Counted from the stretch's first letter, positions 24,887-33,808 are shown. The stretch: 64,000 bases of DNA from Olsenella sp. An293 (GCF_002159495.1 NZ_NFIT01000003.1:124001-188000); one strand, 5' to 3'. Program-made: numbers and translations. Notes: a model not told the origin generated them from the sequence alone.

Positions 24887-25531
24887 ATGAAGGTACTGGT
24901 CACCGGGTTCGAGCCCTTTGGCGGCGCGACCATCAACCCCGCGCTCGAGGCCGTGCAGCGCCTGCCGCGCGAGGTCGCGGGCGCCGAGGTCGTCACCGCG
25001 CAGATCCCCGTGGTCTTTGGAAAGGGCCCGGCCGCGGTGGAGGCCGCGATCGACGCCGAGCGCCCCGACGTGGTCCTGTGCATCGGCCAGGCGGGCGGCC
25101 GCAGCCACATCACGCCCGAGTTCGTGGGCATCAACTACGCCAACGCGCGCATCCCCGACAACGAGGGCAACCAGCCCGTCGGCCGCCTCGAGGCGGACGG
25201 CCCCGACGCCTACTTCGCCACGGTGCCGGTCTTCGCCATGGCCGACGCCGCGCGCGCCGCGGGCGTGCCGGCCGCCGTCTCCTACACGGCGGGCACGTTC
25301 TGCTGCAACGAGGTCCTCTACGAGCTGCTGCACTGCCTCGCGACGCGCCACCCCGGCGTGCGCGGCGGCTTCGTGCACGTGCCCTACGCGGCCGAGCAGG
25401 TCGTGGGGATGGGCGAGGGCACCGCGTCCATGAGCGTGGACATGATGGTCGCCGGGCTCACCGCCATGATCGGTGCCGCGGTCGCGGGCTCCGACGACGC
25501 CGTGGTCGCCGGCGAGGGCACGGAGCAGTAG
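24887..25531 (+). CDS. pcp: Pyroglutamyl-peptidase I
   Basis: A 214-residue cysteine peptidase (family C15) that removes N-terminal pyroglutamate from peptides. It starts with MKVLVTGFEPFGG, preceded by AAAGGGAGG. The triad residues are visible: Glu in ITPEFVGINYANARIPD (about residue 80), Cys in AGTFCCNEVLYE (about 142) and His in GFVHVPYAAEQ (about 166). The length equals that of other bacterial Pcp. It follows DUF969 and DUF979 on the same strand, a widespread gene trio, so the three probably import and process pyroglutamyl peptides. Confidence 0.95.
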   Translation: MKVLVTGFEPFGGATINPALEAVQRLPREVAGAEVVTAQIPVVFGKGPAAVEAAIDAERPDVVLCIGQAGGRSHITPEFVGINYANARIPDNEGNQPVGRLEADGPDAYFATVPVFAMADAARAAGVPAAVSYTAGTFCCNEVLYELLHCLATRHPGVRGGFVHVPYAAEQVVGMGEGTASMSVDMMVAGLTAMIGAAVAGSDDAVVAGEGTEQ

Positions 25532-25555
25532 GCGGGTCCTTCTCGGTCTGAAATC

Positions 25556-25659
25556 GTCGCGTTTCCGCACCCCTCCCGCTGACGTGCGGGAATGCGACGG
25601 TTCTGCCGAGAAGATCGTCGCATTTCCGCACCCCACCCGCTGACGTGCGGGAACGCGAC
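25556..25659. repeat. Tandem pair of 43-bp hairpin repeats
   Basis: Two copies of a 43-bp unit at 25556-25598 and 25617-25659 (61-bp period). Each folds as a hairpin with 15-base arms (GTCGCGTTTCCGCAC against GTGCGGGAATGCGAC) and a loop containing CCCGCTGA. The copies differ at a few sites, partly keeping pairing through G-U. They lie between the convergent pcp and gltX genes and could act as a bidirectional terminator or a REP-like element. Confidence 0.65.
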
Positions 25660-25733
25660 ACTCTTCCCAGAAAAACGTCCGGGAGCCGCACCTCAACGAA
25701 GCAGCTCCCGGACGTCGGTCGTATGAGGGGCTC

Positions 25734-27212
25734 CTACAGCGCCATGCCCCGCGCGCGGTCGATGCGGGCCAGGCAGTCCTCGCGGCCCACGAGCGCCATC
25801 GTCTCGCCGAGCGGCGGCGACACCATGTTGCCGCACACCGCCACGCGCACGGCCTGGAAGACCAGGCGCTTCTTCATGTCGAGCGCCTCGGGCAGCGTCT
25901 CCAGCGCCGCGTCGATCGCGGCCGGCGCCCACTCGTCGACCCCAGTCAAAGCCGCGCGCGCCGCGTCCAGCACCGCGCCCATGCCCTCCTTGGCGAGGCC
26001 CTTCTCGACGCTCTTCTCGTCATACGCGAGCGTCTCGGCGGTCGCGAAGACCGGCGCCGCCACGGTGACAACGTCGGCCGGGAACTTGGTGCGCGGCTTC
26101 ACGATCGCGGCCAGCGCGTCGACCCAGGCCTCGTCGGCCTCGAAGCCGTCGCAGACCAGGCCGGCCTCGTGGAGCTCGGGCAGCATGACCTGGTCGGCGA
26201 AGTCGGCGTCGCTCATGGAGCGGATGTACTCGGCCTGGATCCAGTCGAGCTTCTTGGGGTCGAAGGTCGCCGGGTTCTTGGACACGTGGTCGAGCGAGAA
26301 CTGCGAGGCCAGCACGTCGCGCGGGATGATCGTGGTCTCGCCGTCGAGCGACCAGCCGAGAAGCGCCAGGTAGTTGACAAATGCATCGGAGAGATAGCCC
26401 GCGTCGCGGTACTCCTCCACGTTGGTGGCGCCGTGGCGCTTGGAGAGCTTCTTGCCGTCCGCGCCCAGGATCATGGAGATGTGAGCGAAGGTGGGCACCG
26501 GCGCGCCGAGGGCCTCGTAGACGATGACCTGGCGCGGGGTGTTGGAGAGGTGGTCGTCGCCGCGGATGACGTGGGTGATGCCCATCATCGCGTCGTCCAC
26601 CACGGTGGCGAAGTTGTAGGTGGGCGTGCCGTCGGTGCGCTGGATGACAAAGTCGTCGAGCTCGCGCGCCGCGAAGGTCACGTCGCCGTGGACGGCGTCG
26701 CGCACGACGACGTCGCCACGGTCCTCGGGGACCTTGATGCGCAGGACGTAGGGCTCGCCGGCGTCGATGCGACGCTTCGCCTCGGCGGGGTCGAGGTCGC
26801 GGCAGCGGCGCTGGTAGCCCTGGAAGGGGTCCTTGCGCGCCTGCGCGGCCTCGCGGTCGGCGGCCAGCTGCTCCGGCGTGCAGAAGCACGGGTACGCCTT
26901 GCCCTCGTCCCAGAGGCGCTGGGCGGCGTCGCGGTACATCTGGGCGCGCTCGGTCTGCTTGTAGGGGCCGAAGTCGCCGCCCACCTCCGGGCCCTCGTCC
27001 CAGTCGAGGCCCAGCCAGCGCATGGCGCGCAGGATGATCTGGGTGTTCTCCTCGGTGGAGCGCTCGGGGTCGGTATCGTCGATGCGCAGGATGAAGGTGC
27101 CGTGGTTGGCGCGGGCAAACGCCCAGTTGTAGATTGCGGTGCGCGCGCCGCCAACGTGGAGCTTGCCGGTGGGCGAGGGCGCAAAGCGCACGCGAACGGG
27201 GGTCTCGGACAT
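25734..27212 (-). CDS. gltX: Glutamyl-tRNA synthetase
   Basis: A 492-residue class I synthetase that charges tRNA-Glu. It starts MSETPVRVRFAPSPTG with GAGAGGAA upstream of the ATG at 27212. The HIGH-like element is APSPTGKLHVGGARTA and the KMSKS-like element is KKLSKRHGA. The length and all catalytic blocks are complete. A longer open frame upstream runs into repeat DNA and is not used. Being only one gene of the Glu/Gln branch here, it may serve both tRNA-Glu and tRNA-Gln if the organism uses the amidotransferase route; that cannot be told from this window. Confidence 0.96.
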   Translation of the reverse strand: MSETPVRVRFAPSPTGKLHVGGARTAIYNWAFARANHGTFILRIDDTDPERSTEENTQIILRAMRWLGLDWDEGPEVGGDFGPYKQTERAQMYRDAAQRLWDEGKAYPCFCTPEQLAADREAAQARKDPFQGYQRRCRDLDPAEAKRRIDAGEPYVLRIKVPEDRGDVVVRDAVHGDVTFAARELDDFVIQRTDGTPTYNFATVVDDAMMGITHVIRGDDHLSNTPRQVIVYEALGAPVPTFAHISMILGADGKKLSKRHGATNVEEYRDAGYLSDAFVNYLALLGWSLDGETTIIPRDVLASQFSLDHVSKNPATFDPKKLDWIQAEYIRSMSDADFADQVMLPELHEAGLVCDGFEADEAWVDALAAIVKPRTKFPADVVTVAAPVFATAETLAYDEKSVEKGLAKEGMGAVLDAARAALTGVDEWAPAAIDAALETLPEALDMKKRLVFQAVRVAVCGNMVSPPLGETMALVGREDCLARIDRARGMAL

Positions 27213-27311
27213 GAGGTTCCTCTCCGTGGTTCTTATCGTCACATACGCACCTAGTATACAGCGCCGGCGAGAAGGACGGCGACGTCCCGACGATGTCCGC
27301 ACGGCAACCGC

Positions 27312-27529
27312 GAGCCCGGAATTGCCGGCGACTGCGACGAGCGGCGACGCGTGCTCCGGCGTCGAGCCCGGAATCGGCGGCGACTGCGACGGTGATGCCC
27401 AGTCGTGGCCCGTGATGAGCCTGGAATCCGCCGTGGCTGCGACGCGATCGCCCTGATTTCGTCGCAACCATGGCCGATTTTGGGCTCGCGCCCGGCGAGT
27501 CCGTCGCAACCGAGCGGGTTTCTCGGCTC
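27312..27529. repeat. Five diverged 27-bp repeats, three direct and two inverted
   Basis: The unit begins GAGCC and ends TGCGAC, 27 bp long. Direct copies are at 27312-27338, 27364-27390 and 27417-27443 (52-53 bp period); inverted copies are at 27461-27487 and 27503-27529. The inner part varies but keeps a GGAAT/AAAAT segment near position 7. They fill the gap between gltX and the YhgE gene. The copies are too diverged and the spacing too mixed for a CRISPR. Confidence 0.65.
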
Positions 27530-27558
27530 CACCGGCACCGCGCGTCGCCCGCGCGGCC

Positions 27559-29787
27559 TCACATGAGGCGCGTGCGCTCCAGGCGGTGCTCAAACCACTC
27601 GTTCAGGCGGATCACGGGACGGCGCAGCACCAGGCCCAGGAGCAGCGCCGGCACCAGGTAGGCGAGAAGAACGCCCAGCTCGCGCCAGAAGTCTCCGTCC
27701 CAGACCCCAAACATCGCCGCCCGCAGCGCCGCCTCGCTGTGCACAAACGGCAGCCACGAGTAGACCGCCTGGAACGGAGCGGGCAGCATCTCGGGCGGGA
27801 ACGTGCCGCCCGAGCCGGCCACCTGGACCACCATGAGCACCACGGCAACGGCCTTGCCCACGTCGCCAAAGGACGCCGTGAGCGAGAAGATCAAGTTGAC
27901 GTAGACGAGCGACGACGCCAGGCACGCAAGCAGCATGAGCCACGGGTGCTCGCACTGAACTCCCAGGTAGAAGAGGTCTCCGCCGCAGATGAGCGCCGCC
28001 TGGGCCAGCCCCACGACAACAAAGAGCGCAAGGCGTCCCACGTAGGCCTGCGCGTGCGAGCAGCCCGTCTCCTCGAGCGCGGCCTCGGAGGGCTTCGCGC
28101 GCACCAGCGCCGCGAGCACCACCCCGCCGATCCAGATGGCAAGCGTCGTGTAGAAGGGCGCCATGGCCGAGCCGTTGTTCTCAACGGGAAACACCGCCGT
28201 GCGCTCGACCGAGACCGGCGCCGCCACAAACTCGGCGAGCCCCTCCGGGCCAGACGCCAGAACCTCCCTCACTTGCCGCGCGTCGCCCGAGTCAAGCGCG
28301 GAGCGCAGCCGCTCGTGCAGGCCATCGAGCTTCTCGGCCGCCGCGTCCAGGCTGTCCGCGGTCTCGTCGAGGTCGTCGCGTGCCCCGGCGAGCCCGTCGC
28401 TCGCGTCCTTTGCCGCGGAGCCCACGGCCGCAAGGGTCCCGGCGAGGTTTCCCTCGATCGCGTCCGCCTGCTCGGCGGCCTCGGCCACCTGCCCAGCAAG
28501 GTTCCCGAGGCTGCCGCGCACCTCGTCGTCGTAGAGCTGCCCCGCGCCGCCCACCGCCGTGCGCGCCTCGTCCACGAGGCCCTTAAGCCGCTCGCGCGCC
28601 TCCTCGGCGTCCGCTGCCCCGGCGTCGAGGTCGTCCATCGTCTGGCCCAGCCCGTCAGAGAGGTCGCGCAGCTCAACGAGCGCCCGGTCAACGCGGTCGC
28701 GCAGACCGCCCACGCCCGCAATCGCGCTGCCGAGCCCCTCGCGCACGGGGCTGCCCTCGGGAAGCGTCCCCTCAAGCTCGCGCATGAGGTCGAGCTGCTC
28801 CCCAAGCGCGCCGTCCAGCCGCTCGAGCGCATCGATCTGCTCGCCTACGGCGTCCCGCGCGGCGGAGAGGCCCTTCTGGATCCTTGCCTCCTGCGCGCCC
28901 GCGACGTCGAGTGCATCGTCTATCGCTGCGTCCACTCCGTCGAGCCCCGCGCCCGCGGACTCGAGCGCGCCGGCCACGGATGTCTCTGCGTCGTCTATCG
29001 CCGACCCGGCCCCCGCAAGGCCCGACGCCGTCTCGCCGAGCACCTCGCCGGCGTCCGCCGTGGGGGAGAGCGCCGCGTCGGCCACCCCCGCGCCGCTGCC
29101 CAGAAGCCCGCGCGTCGACTCGAGCAGGTCCGCGAAGTCCCTCACGGAGCCCGCCGTTCCGGAGAGCGCGTCGGCGGAGTCCGTCACCGCGGCGTCGAGG
29201 CGCGCCGCGAGGCCCGTCACCGCGTCGTCGTCGAGCGCGGAGCCCAGCTCCTTGAGGGCGCCCGCGCCAACGGCGCTCACCGCCTCGGCAAATCCGGAGT
29301 CGATCTGCGCCATCACGGCCGAGGACGCCTTGTCGGTGACTATGGTGGCGATGGCGTTTGCCTTCTCGTTCTGGTAGAAGCGCACCTCGGCACGGACGGG
29401 ATCGGCGGAGAAGGTGGTCATCATGTCGCGCGAGAAGTCCGGCGGAATCACCACGGCCGCGTAGTACTCGCCCGAGCGCACGCCCTCGACGGCGTCGGCC
29501 TCCGAGGTGACCACGTACCCAATGGAGTCGGAACCCTGCAGCTCGGCCACCACGCGCTCGCCCATGTTGACGGTCAGGGGCACCAGCTCCCCGGAGTAGC
29601 CCTCGTCCTCGTTGGCAACGGCCACGCGGATGTTGCCCGTGTTGCCGTACGGGTCCCAGCTGCCCGCGATGTTGAACCACGCGTAGAAGGACGGCACGGC
29701 GACGATTCCCACAAAGACCACTAGTGCGATGGCGTTGGCCCGCACGTGACGCGCGTCGCGGCGCACAAGCTCCCAGACCCCTCTCAT
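27559..29787 (-). CDS. YhgE/Pip-family membrane protein
   Basis: A 742-residue protein of the YhgE/Pip (ABC-2-like) family. One membrane helix lies at the N-terminus (IALVVFVGIVAVPSFYAWFN), followed by the typical AGSWDPYGNTGNIRVAVANEDEG block. A long Ala/Asp/Glu-rich helical region outside the membrane (about 200-480) comes next, then five to six helices at the C-terminus including an FPPEMLP loop. Family members are involved in export or act as phage receptors (Pip), and relatives such as EsaA belong to type VII secretion. Its start overlaps the stop of the upstream paralogue by 4 nt (ATGA). A divergent TetR gene suggests drug- or lipid-responsive control. Confidence 0.88.
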   Translation of the reverse strand: MRGVWELVRRDARHVRANAIALVVFVGIVAVPSFYAWFNIAGSWDPYGNTGNIRVAVANEDEGYSGELVPLTVNMGERVVAELQGSDSIGYVVTSEADAVEGVRSGEYYAAVVIPPDFSRDMMTTFSADPVRAEVRFYQNEKANAIATIVTDKASSAVMAQIDSGFAEAVSAVGAGALKELGSALDDDAVTGLAARLDAAVTDSADALSGTAGSVRDFADLLESTRGLLGSGAGVADAALSPTADAGEVLGETASGLAGAGSAIDDAETSVAGALESAGAGLDGVDAAIDDALDVAGAQEARIQKGLSAARDAVGEQIDALERLDGALGEQLDLMRELEGTLPEGSPVREGLGSAIAGVGGLRDRVDRALVELRDLSDGLGQTMDDLDAGAADAEEARERLKGLVDEARTAVGGAGQLYDDEVRGSLGNLAGQVAEAAEQADAIEGNLAGTLAAVGSAAKDASDGLAGARDDLDETADSLDAAAEKLDGLHERLRSALDSGDARQVREVLASGPEGLAEFVAAPVSVERTAVFPVENNGSAMAPFYTTLAIWIGGVVLAALVRAKPSEAALEETGCSHAQAYVGRLALFVVVGLAQAALICGGDLFYLGVQCEHPWLMLLACLASSLVYVNLIFSLTASFGDVGKAVAVVLMVVQVAGSGGTFPPEMLPAPFQAVYSWLPFVHSEAALRAAMFGVWDGDFWRELGVLLAYLVPALLLGLVLRRPVIRLNEWFEHRLERTRLM

Positions 29788-32378
29788 CGTGCCTCGCCTC
29801 CCTTCTCGGCCCGCGCGGCGTCCTCGGCCAGCGCGACCAGCTCGTCTCTGTCCATCCGTGCCAGCCCGGCGCGCTCCGCCAGCCGCTCGTGCACGTACTC
29901 CAGCCAGATGAGGTACGCGCTCGCGGCAACCAGGGAGACCACCCACAGGCTCAGCAGCAACAGCTTTGCCGGATGGGCAAAGAGCAGGGCGAGAAGGGCC
30001 AGCGGCACGGCCAGCAGCGCCACGACGCCGCGCCGCACGCGGCGCGGGTACGCCAGCTCAAAGCGCGCGGCCCGTGCCAGGAACGCCTCGCGGTGGGCGG
30101 GGGAGGAGGCGAGCGCGTCCACCAGGAGCGCCAGGCGCCCGGCGTCCTTCTCGCCGTCACGCTCGGTCACAAGGAGGTCCGTCTGGGCCATCTTGCGGTC
30201 AAAGAGCGCGTTTGCCCCGAGGAGCCTCCTTCTGGCAACCACGCCCAGAAGCAGCGCGGGAACGGCAAAGAGCGCAAGGACGGCGAGGTCGCGCGCGTAG
30301 TTTGTGCCATAGAAGCCCGCCACCGCCTCGCGCATGGCGCCGATCCCGTAGGTGAAGGGGAGCCACGGCCCCAGCGCTCGGAAGAAGGCGGGCTGCATCT
30401 GGATGGGGTAGAGGCCGGATGCCCCGGGGATCTGCAGCACCACCAGCAGCACCGCGAGCGCCTTGCCAACGTGCTTGAGCGCCACGGCGAGCGAGTAGAC
30501 CACGAGCACGTAGACCAGCGACGCCTCCATGCCCGCGAGCACAAACGCAACGGGGGAGACGCACTGGACGCCAAGCGCCAGGTCGCCCACGCAGCACGTC
30601 AGGGCCTGCACCTGGCCGAGGAGGGCGAGCAGGAGCCAGCGCCCAAAGAACGCCTGCGTGGGCGTGACCTCGACGTCGCCCAGCCCCTCGCGGTCCACCT
30701 CTAGCTTGTAGATGGCCACGAGCACGAAGCCGCCCACCCACAGCGCGAGGTTGGTGTAGAACGGCGCCACCCCGGAGCCGTAGTTGGCAACGGGGAACAC
30801 CGGCTCGTCGACCATCTGGACCGGCGAGCCCAGCGCCGCGCCCGTGGAGGCGGGGTCGAGGGAGAGGACGTCGCCCACGGCGGGCAGGGCCCGTGCGCTC
30901 TGCACGGCGGCGAGGTCGTCTGCCAGCGCGCCCATGCGATCGGCGGAGCCCCTCAAGGAGTCGGCGGTTTCCGCCAGGGTGGACTGGCTCTGGGCGAGAA
31001 GCGCGTCGAGCTGGGCCAGCCCGGCGTCCGCCTGCTCGATCATCGGCACGAGCGAGCCGGTTCCGCCGGCAAGGCGACCGCCCGCGTCCGCGAGGGCGTC
31101 GAGCGCGGAGGAGAGCTCGGGTGCCGCGCCCGTGGCGAGGTCCGTCCGCAGGGCGTCGAGCGAGCCCGTGCCCGCCTGGACGGCGTCGTTTACCGAGGTG
31201 GCGAGCCCGTCCACGCTCTTGGCCCCGTCGCTCACCTCGTTGCTTATCCCCTGGAGCTCGTCGAGGGCGGAGGCCTGCCCGCTGGCAAGCCCCTCGAGAA
31301 GCGCCACCTGTTCGTCGAGCGCGGAGACCACCTGCTGCTGGAGGGCGCGCTGCGCGTCGTCGGCGGGCTCGAGGGAGGCGACCTTGTCGCGCGCCGCCCC
31401 GAGCGACTCCGCCATGCCCGTCACGTCGTCGTTTGCCGCCCGCAGGCGCGAGAGCGCCGCGTCGAGGCGCCCCTGCGCCCAGCCCACGTCCCCGGCGATG
31501 CGGCCGATGTCCTGGCTCGCCGTCGAGGACAGTCCGGAGATCGCGGAGGCGCCCTCGCCCAGCCTGTCGTCAAGGCCGCGGGCAAAGGAGCGCAGCCCCT
31601 CGCGCGCGTCGGAAAGAGACCCGAGCGCGGAGTCCATCGACGAGGCGAGCCCTCCCGCCGCGTCCGCCGTGGCGGAGAGCGTCTCACGCGCGCGGCCCAC
31701 GGCCTCGCGGGCCGCATCCACGGTCCCGCCCGCGTCCTCGAGGGAGTCCGCCAGGTCGTCGAGGCGCCCCTGCGTGGCTCGGAGGCTCTTCAGCGCGGAC
31801 GACCTCGCCCCGTCGACATCCCCCGCGGCGGACCCCACCGCGCCCTGGAGCTTCTGGGTGACGGTCTTACCGGCGAGCGACACAAACTGCCCGGCGATCT
31901 GGTCCTCGAGCGTGGTTGCCCCCGTGTCCGTCACCTTGGGCGCCACCGCGTTGGCCTTCTCGTTGACGTAGTAGCCAATGCGGGCCTGCGTGGGGTGGCC
32001 GTCCAGCACGCCCGCGAGGGTCGAGGTGAAGTCGGGCGGTATGACAAAGGCGGCGTAGTAGCGGCCGGCGCGGACGCCTTCGAGCGCCTCGTCCTGGTCC
32101 ACGAAGGTCCAGCCGAGCTGGTGGTTCTCCTCGAGCCTCTCCCTTACCATGTCGCCGGCGTTGACCTCTCCCATGCCGGGGACCTCGGCGCCTTTGTCCT
32201 CCACGACCACGGCCACGGGCACGGTGGAGGTGCTCTGGTACGGGTCCCAGTTGGCAAGGATGTTCACCCACGCGTAGAGCGCGGGGACGAGGCAGACCCC
32301 AACCGCCACCACCAGGGCGACGGGGCTTGCCGCCAGGCGCTTGAGGTCGCGGCCGAGGATGCGCGCGATGGTTCCCAT
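29784..32378 (-). CDS. YhgE/Pip-family membrane protein, upstream paralogue
   Basis: An 864-residue paralogue of the next gene. It has an N-terminal helix (VALVVAVGVCLVPALYAWVN), the LANWDPYQSTSTVPVAVVVEDKG block, a long helical region rich in Ala/Ser/Asp, and C-terminal membrane helices with IPGASGLYPIQMQPAFF. Compared with its neighbour it has a C-terminal extension of about 130 residues with two or three further hydrophobic segments (VVALLAVPLALLALLFA). AGGGAG precedes the ATG. The two genes form an operon divergent from tetR, and the products may work as a heteromer, as two-subunit ABC-2-like systems do; that is inference. Confidence 0.88.
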   Translation of the reverse strand: MGTIARILGRDLKRLAASPVALVVAVGVCLVPALYAWVNILANWDPYQSTSTVPVAVVVEDKGAEVPGMGEVNAGDMVRERLEENHQLGWTFVDQDEALEGVRAGRYYAAFVIPPDFTSTLAGVLDGHPTQARIGYYVNEKANAVAPKVTDTGATTLEDQIAGQFVSLAGKTVTQKLQGAVGSAAGDVDGARSSALKSLRATQGRLDDLADSLEDAGGTVDAAREAVGRARETLSATADAAGGLASSMDSALGSLSDAREGLRSFARGLDDRLGEGASAISGLSSTASQDIGRIAGDVGWAQGRLDAALSRLRAANDDVTGMAESLGAARDKVASLEPADDAQRALQQQVVSALDEQVALLEGLASGQASALDELQGISNEVSDGAKSVDGLATSVNDAVQAGTGSLDALRTDLATGAAPELSSALDALADAGGRLAGGTGSLVPMIEQADAGLAQLDALLAQSQSTLAETADSLRGSADRMGALADDLAAVQSARALPAVGDVLSLDPASTGAALGSPVQMVDEPVFPVANYGSGVAPFYTNLALWVGGFVLVAIYKLEVDREGLGDVEVTPTQAFFGRWLLLALLGQVQALTCCVGDLALGVQCVSPVAFVLAGMEASLVYVLVVYSLAVALKHVGKALAVLLVVLQIPGASGLYPIQMQPAFFRALGPWLPFTYGIGAMREAVAGFYGTNYARDLAVLALFAVPALLLGVVARRRLLGANALFDRKMAQTDLLVTERDGEKDAGRLALLVDALASSPAHREAFLARAARFELAYPRRVRRGVVALLAVPLALLALLFAHPAKLLLLSLWVVSLVAASAYLIWLEYVHERLAERAGLARMDRDELVALAEDAARAEKGGEAR

Positions 32379-32475
32379 GAGAGGCTCCCTTGAGCGAGAC
32401 GTGTTACGCGTTCAATGGCTCAAGAGGTACCCCGCGGGGCGAGTTTTATTCAGGAGTCCAATAATTTTGAGCCAA

Positions 32476-32504
32476 GTTCAAAACAGCTGAACAGATGCTA
32501 AGAT
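32476..32504 (+). promoter_or_regulatory. Candidate TetR operator and -10 box
   Basis: GTTCA and TGAAC, separated by seven bases, form a dyad at 32476-32492, just before a -10-like TAAGAT at 32499-32504 in front of the tetR gene. A further GTTCAA lies at 32410 near the YhgE start. The divergent gap is where a local TetR repressor normally binds. Confidence 0.45.
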
Positions 32505-32559
32505 TGACGCGTTGGCACGACGGCGCCTGGCGGCGCGGCACGAGGGAACGGAGAAGGAC

Positions 32560-33189
32560 ATGGCGGCAAGGCCCGGCACGGCAACGCCCAAGAGCGCGGC
32601 CACGCGCGAGAAGATCATGGCGGCCGCGACCTCCCTCATGGCGGAGCGCGGCTCGGCGGACTTTCAGATGGCGGAGGTCTCCGCCCGCTGCGGCATGTCC
32701 AAGGGCTCGCTCTACTACTACTTCTCCGACCGCGCTGAGCTCGTTCGCGCGGTGCTCGACCGCGCGGTGGACGACCTGGTGGCAAGCGTCGAGAGGATCG
32801 TCTCCACGGCGCCCTCAGCAGCGGACTCCATCGCCGGCCTGCTCGACGCCCTCGCCGAGGCCACCCGCCCGGGAGGCCCGCTCATGCTGGCCGTTGCCGG
32901 GGCGGGTGCCGGCTCCGCTCCGGTCGAGGGGCCGCGCCTCGCGCGCATAGTGGACGTGCTGGAGGCCCAGATCGAGCGCGCAAAGGCGGAGGGGCTCGTG
33001 CGCCCCGAGGTCAACGCGCGCCTCGCCGCGGCGGCGGTCGCGGGTGCCTTCCTGGTCTTTGAGCGGGTGGACGTGCGGGCAACCGCCGAGGACGTCCTGG
33101 GCCTCGCGCTCTGCGGGATCGGGACCAATGCAGGGCGGGAGAGGTTTGCGGGCGCGGGCTCGACCGCGGCGGCAGGCTCTGACGCCTAG
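32560..33189 (+). CDS. TetR-family transcriptional regulator
   Basis: A 209-residue regulator with the N-terminal TetR helix-turn-helix: TREKIMAAATSLMAERGSADF, then VSARCGMSKGSLYYYFSDRAEL. The ligand domain is Ala-rich and shows no family-specific motif. I chose the ATG at 32560, which has GGAGAAGG upstream; earlier in-frame starts add an Arg-rich leader. It is divergent from the two YhgE/Pip genes and very probably represses them and itself through the dyad in the gap. Its stop overlaps the remnant of a LacI gene on the other strand by 4 nt. Confidence 0.9.
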   Translation: MAARPGTATPKSAATREKIMAAATSLMAERGSADFQMAEVSARCGMSKGSLYYYFSDRAELVRAVLDRAVDDLVASVERIVSTAPSAADSIAGLLDALAEATRPGGPLMLAVAGAGAGSAPVEGPRLARIVDVLEAQIERAKAEGLVRPEVNARLAAAAVAGAFLVFERVDVRATAEDVLGLALCGIGTNAGRERFAGAGSTAAAGSDA

Positions 33190-33396
33190 GCGACCGCCTC
33201 GCCCGCGGTGGACTCGCGAACGATTAGCTCCGTCTCGAGGACCATCGAGCGCGACCCCAGCTCGTATCCGGCGAGAAGGTCGATGAGAATCCTGCAGGCG
33301 GAGTAGCCCATGCGGTAGCGCGGCTGGTTGACCGTGGTGAGCGTGGGCGTGAGCATCGTGGAGAGCTCGGCGTTGTCAAAGCCCACGACCTTCCGC
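33186..33396 (-). pseudogene. LacI-family regulator, C-terminal remnant
   Basis: About 70 codons that match only the last part of LacI/GalR regulators: VVGFDNAELSTMLTPTLTTV, then QPRYRMGYSACRILIDLL and a final ELIVRESTA. The DNA-binding domain and most of the sugar-binding domain are missing, because upstream of 33396 the sequence switches to a different gene fragment on the other strand. An ATG inside it gives a 66-codon frame, but a functional protein is unlikely. Confidence 0.8.
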
Positions 33397-33805
33397 GTCT
33401 TCTTCCGGCACCTTCCCGTGCGCTACGGTCTCATTGTGCTCAGGACACGGGAGTACTCGACCCTCGCCGACGTCGAGGCGGCCATGAGGCGAAAGATCGT
33501 GGACTTCCTTTTTGATAATCTTGTGTACTTCCAGGCCTTTGACAGCGTGAAGATCTACTACGACGACGGCCAGCAGTCTATCGCTGCGGCACTTCACAAG
33601 GCGATTGACTACGCGCTCCACGTACCGCCCCGCTTCGGCGGCCGACTACCGACTCTCGCAGGCGGCAGACTACATCTGCGCCGCCGAGCTCACGGCGCTC
33701 AAGTATGAGGGAAAGGCATCCACCGCCACCGACGAGAAGTTCTTCGGTAGCTGGTCCCAATTCAAGAAGGGCATGCTGAAGGAAGTCCGCGCGAAGCGAA
33801 TCTAG
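33394..33805 (+). pseudogene. DUF3800 protein fragment, truncated and frameshifted
   Basis: The C-terminal part of a DUF3800 protein (a predicted RNase-H-like family common in mobile DNA). It begins FFRHLPVRYGLIVL and contains FDNLVYFQAFDSVKIYYDDGQ in one frame. The match continues in the next frame from about 33620 with RPASAADYRLSQAADYIC and FFGSWSQFKKGMLKEVRAKR. A one-base shift around 33615-33630 breaks it, and the N-terminal half is missing. It abuts the LacI remnant exactly, so a deletion or insertion joined two dead genes. Confidence 0.78.
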
Positions 33806-33808
33806 CCT

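Noticed and set aside
27312-27529. CRISPR array from 27-bp repeats with about 25-bp spacers
   Set aside because: The repeats differ from each other inside, two of five are inverted, and there is no cas gene nearby.
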